DNA of 11,378 nt from Bacteroidota bacterium (GCA_016868515.1 VGGM01000018.1:1-11378); one strand, 5' to 3'; counted from the stretch's first letter, positions 1 through 8,265 are shown. Notes: a model not told the origin generated them from the letters alone. Numbers and translations: made by a program.

Positions 1-24
1 AGGCTTTTATGAGGTTTGCTTTTC

Positions 25-56
25 CAAATGTACAAATTTGATTGGTTCCCATGAAA
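25..56 (-). promoter_or_regulatory. Candidate Bacteroidota promoter reading left, out of the window
   Basis: On the minus strand TACATTTG (32 down to 25) matches the Bacteroidota -7 consensus TAnnTTTG at every fixed base. Twenty bases upstream lies TTTC (56 down to 53), three of four matches to the -33 TTTG. This suggests a gene beginning just left of the window and makes positions 1-156 a divergent control region shared with the receiver gene. The minus strand is also open for about 26 codons from an ATG at 80, so a start inside the window cannot be excluded. Inference from consensus only. Confidence 0.4.
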
Positions 57-156
57 AAATTTTGTTGATATTTTGTTCATAACTGCACGCTTTTGGCTCC
101 CCTACCTCATATCTGATTACTATTTTTACATCCTGAGAACCACTTACCCGTCAAAA

Positions 157-570
157 ATGTTTAACCTCAACCAATCGGAACTTGAAGGAAAGCACATAGT
201 TGTAGTCGATGATGATATTCCCTCGGCAAAATACTATGAAACCATTCTGAGGAACCAGGGGGCTGAAATCACCATCCTGAAGACGGGACGCGAGTTCAAC
301 GACTTCATATCCCAGGCCGGCGGCAGAAGCGACATTGTGATATTGGATTTTCTTATTCCCTTCATGAACGGGGTCGATTGTACCAGGCTTTTCAGGCGTG
401 AAGATAAAACCACACCGGTTCTCATGATCACTGCCTACTGTTCCGATCAGATAAGGCGGGATGCCTTCATTGCCGGGGTCGACGATTTCCTGCTTAAGCC
501 GGTTATGCCCGAGAAGCTTATGCTGTCTATTGCCAGACAGATTACCAGACAGAAGCAGGTGAGTGTATAA
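157..570 (+). CDS. Single-domain response regulator (receiver domain only)
   Basis: This 137-residue protein is a CheY-like receiver with no output domain. All signature residues are present: the acidic pocket D18-D19 (motif VVVDDD), the phospho-acceptor D64 (motif VILDF), the switch Thr T92 (motif MITAY) and the conserved Lys K114 (motif LLKPV), with spacing as in CheY. It should accept phosphate from a histidine kinase and signal by protein contact; no kinase is in the window, so the partner is unknown. I chose the ATG at 157: the frame is open back to a TTG at 73, but those 28 extra residues are aromatic-rich and precede the usual receiver start, and the DNA there is AT-rich like a leader. 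Upstream are only weak -7-like boxes (TATTTTG at 69, TATTTTTA at 121). Its stop lies 6 bp from the convergent DUF2723 gene. Family certain; pathway unknown. Confidence 0.9.
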   Translation: MFNLNQSELEGKHIVVVDDDIPSAKYYETILRNQGAEITILKTGREFNDFISQAGGRSDIVILDFLIPFMNGVDCTRLFRREDKTTPVLMITAYCSDQIRRDAFIAGVDDFLLKPVMPEKLMLSIARQITRQKQVSV

Positions 571-576
571 ACTCTC

Positions 577-3500
577 CTACAACTCCCCGGTAACCGATCT
601 TCTTATCGTAAGGAATTCAGCATACAGCTTCTCCAGCCTCTCTATCATCTCATTGCCCTCCTGCTCCAGTCCGTTTGACAGGTAAATATCAGCTATCCGC
701 GACGCATACTGCAAGGCTGTCTGTATCTCATACTCGGCCGAGAGAACAATTCCGGGCCTCTGTGATAAGAAATACTCAGTCCGGCCAAAAAAATCGCCAA
801 CGGCCTCTGTGGCAACCTCAACGGCCCGTTCAGGTAACCCGGCTGCAAAGAAGGCCGAAACAATATCAGGGGAAAACATGTCGTGGGGTATCTTGCTGAA
901 AGGCAGTTCACTGATGCAACGCTCCAGCACTTCGGCAGCCTTTTCCCTGTCGCCTTCCGATGCAAGGGCCGATGCCAGTCTGGCATAGTTGTGACGTGCC
1001 CTTATTACTGTGATTGTACGCTTGTGGTAATAATCGAGGTAAACATCAGGGTCGCTGGCTCCTCTCCATCTGAACCGGTTCATGAGGTTTTCATAAAGTA
1101 TGGCTGTGTCTATCCTGCCGTAGTCGAGCCAGTTCCTGTTGTGCGACCTTACGGGAACCAGCCTGTATGCAATCCCCTCAAGCTGAAAGTACTCCTCCAG
1201 CCCCATGGCATCATTATGATATCCTGTAACAAAGTAAACCGGTCTTTCCCATTGGTTGCCTGCAAGGAGGTCGAGAACCATCATCTGGCTTTTCAGTATG
1301 GAGTTCCCCTTGAGGGTGATGTCGATGTGGGGAACAATCAGGTCGGCATCCTCAGGCTTTACTGTGCCGCTGGCAAGTACCTTCTCCCTGTCAACCGGAA
1401 TCCTGATGGTCCTTGCCGGAATGTAGTCAATCTCCTCGGTTGCCGATACCCTTATCTTCGAATCCCTGCTTTCGCTCCTGAAAAAATCGATAACAAGGCT
1501 GACATCGACCGGTTCCCTGATCTTCTCAACAATAAATACCTGATTGTTGATCCCGTCGTAGTATTTCTCAACAGGCAGGGATAATGGCAGCGGATCGGAC
1601 TCATATGCCTTCTGCTTCATCTGGTCAATATACCAGTCGGTATTCAGCAGCATGAGGTTACATACCCTCACATCGGTCCTTACACCTTCCACCTCCTGTG
1701 CGTACCACAGGGGAAAGGTGTCATTGTCGCCATTTGTAAAAAGTATGGCACCAGGGGCACATGAATTCAGGTAATTCGATGCAACGTCAACGGTAAGGTA
1801 ACGGCCCGACCGGTCGTGGTCATGCCAGTTTTCGGCGGCCATTATTGCGGGAACCGCTAAAACAGATATAATGCCGGCCATCACGGCAGCGACACCTCGA
1901 TTTAGAACCCGCGATAACAGCTTATATACCCACAGAACACCTATTCCGATCCACATGGCAAATGCGTAAAACGACCCCGCATAGGCATAATCGCGTTCCC
2001 GGGGCTGGTTTGGACTCTGATTAAGATATATCACTATGGCCAGCCCTGTAAGCACAAAGAGCAACATCACTATCCACCAGTTCCTGATGTCCCTGTTAAG
2101 CTGGTAAAAAAAGCCTGCAAGCCCCAGCAGCAGGGGCAGGAGAAAATATCTGTTCCTTGACTGGTCATTCTTCATTTCGGCTGGCATGGCTTTTTCATCT
2201 CCGGTAAACGGCCTGTCGATGAACCCAATGCCGGTAATCCAGTTACCGTTTATTGATCCGCCATAGTTCTGCACATCGTTCTGCCTTCCTGAAAAATTCC
2301 ACATGAAATACCTCATGTACATAAACCCTATCTGGTAGCCAGCCATGAATCTTAGATTCTCAATAAATGTTGGCTTTCTTTCAATGCGCCTCTCTCCGGT
2401 CGAAGGATCGGTAACCTGAACGGGTTTGCCCTTAACTATGCCCCATTCAATATACTTGTCAATATGGTCCTGCTGATCGCTCCACATTCTGGGAAAAATA
2501 GTGTTAAAGCGCTCATCATAAACCCTTTCCACTGAGCGGTTTGTAATAACATACCTGTTACCCGACCGGTTCCAGGTGGGTTTGCCTTCGGTTGTATACT
2601 CAACCACGGGCGCGTTGTAATAGTGCCCGTATAACAGTGGCCGCTGACCATACTGTTCGCGGTTGAGGTAATAAATCAGGTTGAAAATGTGTTCGGGATT
2701 ATTCTCATCCATTGGAGGATTTGCAGACGATCTTATCAGTATCAGGGCAAAAGAAGAGTAGCCTATAAGTATCACCAGAAGTGATGTAAGGGCAGTGTTC
2801 AGCAACCGGCGATACCTTTTTGATGCTACCCGGGCCAAATACCCGAAAACGATCAGTATTATGATGTTCGCTGCAGCCGAGCCTGTCAGAAGCCATATCC
2901 CGGCCAGAGCCAATGCTGTAAATGTAATTACAGCGACCTTAAACGTACCCGACGACCTGTCCATCGACCACCGCACAGCCATAATGACTGCAACAGTCAG
3001 AAACAGGGCATAAATCATAATGCCCGAGTTAAAAGGCATGCCTAACCCGTTGATAAAGAGCAGCTCAAATTTCGAAGCCACTATCAGAACTCCCGGTATA
3101 ATTCCATACATAATTATCACAAGCAAGGCCAGGGAAACAGCAAGTGAAATAACAAAACCCTTCCAGCTAAAGCTGTGCGTCCGGAAATAGTAAACAAACA
3201 CAATAGCCGGGATTACAAGAAGATTTAGCAGGTGCACCCCAAGCGACAGTCCCATAAGATAAGCAATCAGTATCAGCCACCGGTCGGCGTGCTCCTCTCC
3301 GAAGCTCTCTTCCCACCTTAAAATCGCCCAGAAAACTGCGGCTGTGAAAAGTGACGAGGTAGCATAAACCTCACCCTCAACTGCTGAAAACCAGAATGTA
3401 TCGGAAAAGGTATAGGAAAGGGCACCTGTTACCCCGGCGGCCATCACCGCAATGATATTTTGCCTCGCCATATCAGTCTCCCCCGTGCTGAAAAGCCGCC

Positions 3501-3807
3501 TGGCAAGGTGAGTTACCGACCAGAACAGGAAAAGTATTGTAAAGGCGCTGGCCAGAGCCGATAAAGCATTTGCCATAAGGGCCACCCTTGTTACGTCACT
3601 GCCGGCAAACAGAGTGAAGAAGCGACCCATAAGCATGAATACCGGAGCACCCGGAGGATGGCCAACCTCAAGCTTGTAAGCCGCCGCAATGAATTCACCG
3701 CAGTCCCACAGGCTGGCCGTCGACTCCATTGTCATCAGGTATGTAACCGCTGCTATGGAAAATACCCCCCAGCCGGTAATATTGTTTATTCTTCTGAACT
3801 CATTCAT
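577..3807 (-). CDS. DUF2723 / GT117 family membrane protein (TMEM260-like O-mannosyltransferase homologue)
   Basis: A 1076-residue multi-pass membrane protein. The N-terminal half has about ten hydrophobic segments; the first periplasmic loop carries DCGEF (D35, E38) followed by HPPGAPV (from H50), the hallmark of DUF2723, and EGEVY follows at about 144-148. A large soluble stretch (about 365-550) interrupts the membrane part. Further helices flank the conserved PRERDYAYAG (602-611), and NGDNDTFPLWY (692-702) opens a C-terminal soluble region that ends in helical, TPR-like repeats (about 950-1030). The family is a GT-C fold related to protein O-mannosyltransferases; its human member TMEM260 transfers mannose to proteins, and by analogy D35 would be the acidic catalytic residue. 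Donor and targets here are inferred, not shown. It is divergent from the exported protease-barrel gene and ends 6 bp from the receiver gene. The start follows a weak leader with no Shine-Dalgarno; no frameshift is seen. Confidence 0.88.
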   Translation of the reverse strand: MNEFRRINNITGWGVFSIAAVTYLMTMESTASLWDCGEFIAAAYKLEVGHPPGAPVFMLMGRFFTLFAGSDVTRVALMANALSALASAFTILFLFWSVTHLARRLFSTGETDMARQNIIAVMAAGVTGALSYTFSDTFWFSAVEGEVYATSSLFTAAVFWAILRWEESFGEEHADRWLILIAYLMGLSLGVHLLNLLVIPAIVFVYYFRTHSFSWKGFVISLAVSLALLVIIMYGIIPGVLIVASKFELLFINGLGMPFNSGIMIYALFLTVAVIMAVRWSMDRSSGTFKVAVITFTALALAGIWLLTGSAAANIIILIVFGYLARVASKRYRRLLNTALTSLLVILIGYSSFALILIRSSANPPMDENNPEHIFNLIYYLNREQYGQRPLLYGHYYNAPVVEYTTEGKPTWNRSGNRYVITNRSVERVYDERFNTIFPRMWSDQQDHIDKYIEWGIVKGKPVQVTDPSTGERRIERKPTFIENLRFMAGYQIGFMYMRYFMWNFSGRQNDVQNYGGSINGNWITGIGFIDRPFTGDEKAMPAEMKNDQSRNRYFLLPLLLGLAGFFYQLNRDIRNWWIVMLLFVLTGLAIVIYLNQSPNQPRERDYAYAGSFYAFAMWIGIGVLWVYKLLSRVLNRGVAAVMAGIISVLAVPAIMAAENWHDHDRSGRYLTVDVASNYLNSCAPGAILFTNGDNDTFPLWYAQEVEGVRTDVRVCNLMLLNTDWYIDQMKQKAYESDPLPLSLPVEKYYDGINNQVFIVEKIREPVDVSLVIDFFRSESRDSKIRVSATEEIDYIPARTIRIPVDREKVLASGTVKPEDADLIVPHIDITLKGNSILKSQMMVLDLLAGNQWERPVYFVTGYHNDAMGLEEYFQLEGIAYRLVPVRSHNRNWLDYGRIDTAILYENLMNRFRWRGASDPDVYLDYYHKRTITVIRARHNYARLASALASEGDREKAAEVLERCISELPFSKIPHDMFSPDIVSAFFAAGLPERAVEVATEAVGDFFGRTEYFLSQRPGIVLSAEYEIQTALQYASRIADIYLSNGLEQEGNEMIERLEKLYAEFLTIRRSVTGEL

Positions 3808-3842
3808 GCTTACCAGGTATATTCGGAATAACAGTATAGCGG

Positions 3843-3850
3843 CGAAAATA
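3843..3850 (-). promoter_or_regulatory. Weak -7 box for the DUF2723 gene
   Basis: TATTTTCG on the minus strand (3850 down to 3843) matches TAnnTTTG at five of six fixed bases, about 36 bp before the ATG at 3807. I could not find a convincing -33 TTTG at the right distance, so this is a weak candidate only. Confidence 0.25.
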
Positions 3851-3886
3851 GAAAAATTTTGAACACCCCGTTACCTGCAGGTGTTT

Positions 3887-3917
3887 TATGTAAAACCGAT
3901 CCGAATTCATAAATTTG
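3887..3917 (+). promoter_or_regulatory. Promoter of the protease-barrel gene
   Basis: TAAATTTG (3910-3917) is a full match to the Bacteroidota -7 consensus TAnnTTTG. TATG (3887-3890), three of four to TTTG, lies 19 bases upstream. Transcription would begin near 3923, giving a leader of about 14 bases before the ATG at 3937. A 6-bp inverted repeat, TTTATG (3885-3890) and CATAAA (3908-3913), brackets the spacer, and CCTGCAG occurs both at 3874 and at 3921, on either side of the promoter. Confidence 0.55.
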
Positions 3918-3936
3918 GAGCCTGCAGAAAAAGAGA

Positions 3937-6840
3937 ATGAGATTAACAAAGAGATATATCACACCCCTGCTTATCCTTCTTGTATGGCAATATGCGCCGG
4001 CTCAGTTCTATGATACAGGTACCGATCCTGCCTCACTACGCTGGAGAGAGATAAGAACGGCCGGTTTCAGGGTGGTTTTTCCGGAAGGACATGAGCGCCA
4101 GGCCGGACTCACGGCAGATTACCTCAGAAAATCAATGGATGAACTGGAGCAATTGTATAAAATGCCGCCAAAACGATTCCGTACAGATGTGGTTCTGCAT
4201 CCATTCTCCTTTGAATCGAACGGGTATGTCGGCTATGCTCCACGACGGATGGAACTCTTCCCAATGCCTGACCAAAACAGCCTGCCGGCTGATAACCTTA
4301 AACTGCTAACCCTTCATGAAGCCGTTCACGTGGTACAGTTCATGTCGCTCCAGCAGGGTTTCAATGGAGTTGCATCAAGATTGGGTGGCCAGCAGTTTAC
4401 AGGGCTTACCGCTGCCCTTATGCCTTTCTGGTTCTATGAGGGCGATGCAGTGCTTTACGAGACACTGCTCTCCCCTGCCGGAAGAGGAAATAACCCCTCC
4501 TTCAACAAGGATCTGAAGGCTCTCTATACCTCCGTTCCCGGAGGTTACTCATTCAACAAAATGCTTCTGGGTTCGTACAGAGACTACACTCCCAATCACT
4601 ATATGTACGGCTTCCGTATTATGGAATACTCCAGGGCAAAATACGGTAACGACCTCTGGAGAAACAGTCTCGCATTTACCGCCGCACGACCTTACCTGCT
4701 TAACCCGCTTAATGTACACCTCAGCAAATCAGCATCCCTCTCCAAGAAAAAACTATTCGAACAAACCTTCACAGAGCTCAGCAGATTATGGCATTATGAT
4801 CTTCAGGCTGAAGCCCCTGTTCAATACACCAGTATATCGTCGTATAATAAAGGCGATTATGCAAATTACTTCTCTCCTGTATTTGTCGGACAAGACTCCA
4901 TAGCTGTCCTTAAATCATCATTTTCAAGTCCATCATCTATTGTTTTACTTACGGCTGATGGAGAGGAAGAGAGAGTATTAGGCTTCACAGGTTATCTGCC
5001 CGATCAGGTCATTTCGGCAGGGGGAGGAAAAATAGTCTGGTCCCAGTTCCAACCCGATCCGCGTTGGGAGAACCGTAATTACTCATCGGTTTACATGCTC
5101 GAGACCGCCACGGGTACTATAAGAAGTCTCATAACCGCGTCGAGATTGTCTTCTCCGGCAATCAGCAGCGACGGATCGAAGATGGCCGCTGTTGAAAACA
5201 GTGTAATGAATGAAAACCACCTGGTGCTTATTGACCCTGCTACCGGTCAAATCACCCGCCGGATACCAACACCCCAAAATGGTTTCGCACAGAGGCCTCA
5301 ATGGGCTGATGACACCCTGTCAGTTACTGTTATTCTATTAACAGACAAGGGTGAAGGGGTATTTACCTATAGTCTAAAGGAAGATTCATGGGTATGCAAT
5401 ATTGAGCCTGCCTACAACGACCTTCAACAGGCACTGGTAAGAAATGACACTACCTTCTTTATATCCTCATCAGGAGGAACCGACAATCTCTTTATGAAGC
5501 TGCCCGGTGGAACCATTAGAAAGGTTACAGGGTCGGCGTATGGAGTCGGCAGCTTTTCAATCAGCGGGGTAACGGTTGTATTATCAGATTATAGTCATAA
5601 TGGATTCCGCGCTGTTATTACCGGCATTGAATCGGTCGATGTGAATTACCATGACCCCTACAGGCCGGCAGCATCATTTCTCGACAAGATCGAGGTTCAG
5701 GCAACCCCGGACCGGGAGGAGGCCGTGACCGTTTTGTATGAATCTGCCCCGTACCGCAAGTGGCTGAACATATTGAACATTCACAGCTGGGTGCCGCTGT
5801 ATTTCGACCTCGATGAGGTTAATTCAAATCCGTCGGCAGTCACTCCCGGGTTTACACTTTTCTCTCAGAATCTGCTTAGTACAGTGACAGCCACAGCCGG
5901 GTATGAATATTCTGGCGGAGCACACAGATTCCATACAGGATTTACATGGAAAGGGTGGTACCCTGTTGTTAAGTTCAGTGCCAGTTATGGAGGTGACCCG
6001 CAGATTATAAGGGGCTCAACCACCGGTGTAAACCCCTCGGTTATTGTACCTGATATTGAACTGAAAACCGAAACATATGTGCCGCTCACCTTTAGCAGAG
6101 GTGCTTATACCCAATATCTCAGACCATCTGTTTCGCACCGGTACAGGAACAGGTATATCTACCAGGAGGAGCTTGATCAGTTTGATTACGGGCAGGTTTT
6201 TCTGACCGGGGGATTTTACTTCTCTAACAGCAGAAGATCGGCATATCGCGATATATTTCCGCGGTTTGCACAGGCAATAGACTACGCATACACGGCCTCG
6301 CCTTTCGACTCTGAGTTATACGGTCCCGTAAGCAGTCTTCGCACGGCATTCTACTTCCCGGGCATACTTAAAAACCACGGTCTCAGGGTGCGTCTTCAGA
6401 CTGAATCGCAGGTTCCGGAAAAATTCATACAATTCAACCGGATAGGCTTTCCCAGAGGATACTCAGGAATTATTTCGGAAAAACTGGAGACCTTCAGTGC
6501 TGATTATGTATTTCCCATTGCCTATCCCGATATTTCAGCCGGGAGTATTCTTTATGTGAAGAGATTCAGGGGAGGCATGTTCGTTGATGCCTCGAAAGGC
6601 CGGCGAAACCGATATATCGAAACGAGCCGGTTTAATCCCGGTCCTGAGATGTTTTCATCTTTTGGAGGAGAACTGATTGCCGATTTCAACATTCTCAGGA
6701 TTCCGTTTGACATTTCAGCCGGAGTCCGGGGTATCTACCTCCCGTCGGAAGGCAGATCGGTGGCAGAAGCGATTTTCAGTGTTGACGTTTATGGTTTCAG
6801 CCTTGGGAAAGGTAAAAGGGAAAGGCTTCCCTGGCTATAG
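3937..6840 (+). CDS. Exported HExxH metallopeptidase-like, TolB/WD40-type propeller and beta-barrel protein
   Basis: A 967-residue protein with a signal peptide (residues 1-22: basic RLTKR, hydrophobic ITPLLILLVW, cleavage APA|Q; no lipobox). Residues about 30-290 form a peptidase-MA/gluzincin-like domain: HEAVH at 127-131, then E168 in the sequence WFYEGDA, the usual layout of two zinc His, a catalytic Glu (E128) and a downstream zinc Glu. About 297-565 shows repeated short beta stretches of TolB/WD40-like type (for example SPAISSDGSKMAA near 406). From about 600 the pattern is alternating, aromatic-rich beta strands typical of an outer-membrane barrel, including HSW and a D15-like RGY segment. 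The last barrel-like strand ends near F954 and is followed by a basic 13-residue tail, not the usual terminal aromatic. It is probably anchored in the outer membrane with the peptidase in the periplasm or at the surface. Substrate unknown. A true peptidase is inferred from motif only. It converges on, and overlaps by 6 bp, the decarboxylase gene. Confidence 0.82.
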   Translation: MRLTKRYITPLLILLVWQYAPAQFYDTGTDPASLRWREIRTAGFRVVFPEGHERQAGLTADYLRKSMDELEQLYKMPPKRFRTDVVLHPFSFESNGYVGYAPRRMELFPMPDQNSLPADNLKLLTLHEAVHVVQFMSLQQGFNGVASRLGGQQFTGLTAALMPFWFYEGDAVLYETLLSPAGRGNNPSFNKDLKALYTSVPGGYSFNKMLLGSYRDYTPNHYMYGFRIMEYSRAKYGNDLWRNSLAFTAARPYLLNPLNVHLSKSASLSKKKLFEQTFTELSRLWHYDLQAEAPVQYTSISSYNKGDYANYFSPVFVGQDSIAVLKSSFSSPSSIVLLTADGEEERVLGFTGYLPDQVISAGGGKIVWSQFQPDPRWENRNYSSVYMLETATGTIRSLITASRLSSPAISSDGSKMAAVENSVMNENHLVLIDPATGQITRRIPTPQNGFAQRPQWADDTLSVTVILLTDKGEGVFTYSLKEDSWVCNIEPAYNDLQQALVRNDTTFFISSSGGTDNLFMKLPGGTIRKVTGSAYGVGSFSISGVTVVLSDYSHNGFRAVITGIESVDVNYHDPYRPAASFLDKIEVQATPDREEAVTVLYESAPYRKWLNILNIHSWVPLYFDLDEVNSNPSAVTPGFTLFSQNLLSTVTATAGYEYSGGAHRFHTGFTWKGWYPVVKFSASYGGDPQIIRGSTTGVNPSVIVPDIELKTETYVPLTFSRGAYTQYLRPSVSHRYRNRYIYQEELDQFDYGQVFLTGGFYFSNSRRSAYRDIFPRFAQAIDYAYTASPFDSELYGPVSSLRTAFYFPGILKNHGLRVRLQTESQVPEKFIQFNRIGFPRGYSGIISEKLETFSADYVFPIAYPDISAGSILYVKRFRGGMFVDASKGRRNRYIETSRFNPGPEMFSSFGGELIADFNILRIPFDISAGVRGIYLPSEGRSVAEAIFSVDVYGFSLGKGKRERLPWL
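6809..6832 (-). terminator. Possible weak terminator of the atpD-atpC-decarboxylase operon
   Basis: Reading leftward, two bases after the decarboxylase stop codon, AGGGAA (6832-6827) and TTCCCT (6822-6817) form a 6-bp stem with a 4-base loop GCCT, followed by TTTACCTTT. The T-run is broken and the stem is short, so this is marginal. It lies wholly inside the 3' coding end of the opposing protease-barrel gene, which could constrain that sequence. Confidence 0.25.
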
Positions 6841-8265
6841 ATAACCCTCGCGGAGCATCATGGTGGCTGTGCTTCTGATTGTCTCCCAGGCTTCCTCCAC
6901 ATGTTCCATGGTAACATTTGTCTGCCCGGTCACCATTCTCAGCAGGTACTTTCCGTCTATTACGGTGTGTGTCAGGTAGATCTTCCCGCTGTCATTAATC
7001 ATGTGATTAAGTTTCTCATTTATTTCATTATGCCTGTGTGAGGGGACTTCCTGCGGTATAAACCTGAAGCAAACCGTGTTGAAGAGAGGAGGGCGAATAA
7101 GTTCAAAATTGCCATCCGACTTAACCATTCCCGCCAGTGTTGAGGCAAGCGTAATATGAAACCGTATCTTCTCCCTTATTCCTTCCATTCCATAGCACCT
7201 GATAACCCACCAGAGTTTGAGTGCCCTGAACCTTCTACCCAGTGGTACTCCCCAGTCGCGGTAATCATTTACCGTACCCCGCGTAAGGGTTTTAAGGTAC
7301 TCGGGCAGGATTTCAAAGGTACGGATAAGGTGTGCTGCGTCGCGGACGAAATATACCGAGCAGTCGAAGTTGGTGAACATCCATTTGTGGGGATTGAAAA
7401 CCAGGCTGTCGGCCATGGCCGATTCCACGGCAAGATATCTGAATTCAGGCAGGAGCAATGCCGTACCTGCAAGTGCTGCGTCAACATGAAGCCATACTGA
7501 GTGCTCCCTGCATATCGCAGCAATTTTCCCGACAGGATCGACGGCTGTTGATCCCGTAGTACCAAGTGTTGCCACCACGCAGCACGGAACATAACCACTG
7601 GCCTTGTCGGCCAGAATTGCTCCGGCAAGCGAGTCTGCATCCATCGACCCGTCTGGAAGTGTTCTGATTTTCACAAGGTTATTCCGCCCCAGACCTGCAA
7701 CTTTTACCCCTTTTTCAACCGATGAATGTGTTTCAGCCGATGCATAAACCCTTAGTCTGGCTCCATGCACGTGACCTTCCTCATTTATTGCAAAACCGGT
7801 TGTCCTTTCCCTGGCAGAAATGAGGGCGCATAGGGTCGCCACCGATGCCGTATCGTGTATAACACCTTCAAATACAGCGGGCAGACCCATCGCATCACGC
7901 AGCCAGTTCAGCACTCTCTCTTCAAGCTCAGCCGCAGCGGGAGAAGTTTCCCATATCATGCACTGTGCGCCGAGTGTGGCGGTAATCATTTCGGCCAGAA
8001 CTGAAGGCGGGCTTGTATTTGCCGGGAAATAGGCATAGAAGTTGGGGCTTTGCCAGTGTGTTATGCCAGGCATGATAACATTGAGAAAATCATTGAAAAC
8101 CCTGTCAAAACTTTCAGCCTCAGCGGGAGGAGATTCCGGAATTTGCCTGAATATTTCGCCTGGCTTAACCCCCGGTTTTACCGGGAATGACTCAACATTG
8201 TCCATGTACCAGGCCATCCAGTCAACCAGTTCATGGGCGTATTTGCGGAAATCACTGGTATTCAT
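6835..8265 (-). CDS. PLP-dependent group II decarboxylase, aromatic-L-amino-acid decarboxylase type
   Basis: A 476-residue, full-length fold-type I PLP enzyme of the aromatic amino acid decarboxylase family; by homology it would turn an L-amino acid into its amine plus CO2 in the cytoplasm. Visible landmarks: the N-terminal family start with VDWMAWY; HWQSPNF at 70-76; H180 in the motif ETHSSVEKG (PLP-stacking His); ATLGTT at 232-237; HVDAALAG with D262 (binds the PLP ring nitrogen); NPHKW with K294 (Schiff-base lysine); and Y335 in NDYRDW before PLGRRFR. That loop Tyr is what true decarboxylases keep and aldehyde synthases replace with Phe, so decarboxylation is favoured. It departs from animal enzymes at 138-142 (DTASV where GSASE is usual) and at HVDAAL (usually HVDAAY). 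Substrate (Tyr, Trp, Phe, DOPA or other) cannot be read. The ATG lies 4 bp after the atpC stop, so it is probably co-transcribed and perhaps translationally coupled with atpDC. Confidence 0.9.
   Translation of the reverse strand: MNTSDFRKYAHELVDWMAWYMDNVESFPVKPGVKPGEIFRQIPESPPAEAESFDRVFNDFLNVIMPGITHWQSPNFYAYFPANTSPPSVLAEMITATLGAQCMIWETSPAAAELEERVLNWLRDAMGLPAVFEGVIHDTASVATLCALISARERTTGFAINEEGHVHGARLRVYASAETHSSVEKGVKVAGLGRNNLVKIRTLPDGSMDADSLAGAILADKASGYVPCCVVATLGTTGSTAVDPVGKIAAICREHSVWLHVDAALAGTALLLPEFRYLAVESAMADSLVFNPHKWMFTNFDCSVYFVRDAAHLIRTFEILPEYLKTLTRGTVNDYRDWGVPLGRRFRALKLWWVIRCYGMEGIREKIRFHITLASTLAGMVKSDGNFELIRPPLFNTVCFRFIPQEVPSHRHNEINEKLNHMINDSGKIYLTHTVIDGKYLLRMVTGQTNVTMEHVEEAWETIRSTATMMLREGYL

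Noticed and set aside
73..156. N-terminal extension of the receiver from a TTG at 73
   Set aside because: The extra 28 residues precede the normal receiver start, are unlike the family and lie in AT-rich leader DNA; the ATG at 157 fits better.
561..574. GAGT/ACTC stem around the receiver stop codon as terminator
   Set aside because: A four-base stem with no T-run is expected by chance.
883..1584. 233-codon plus-strand open frame
   Set aside because: It lies wholly antisense to the well-supported DUF2723 gene, has no recognisable domain and no promoter or start signal; it is a composition shadow.
3862..3885. AACACC/GGTGTT hairpin followed by Ts
   Set aside because: The stem is only 6 bp with a 12-base loop, and it lies between divergent promoters where no transcript should need to end.
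7156..7500. 114-codon plus-strand open frame
   Set aside because: It is antisense to the decarboxylase core, including the K294 region, with no independent support.
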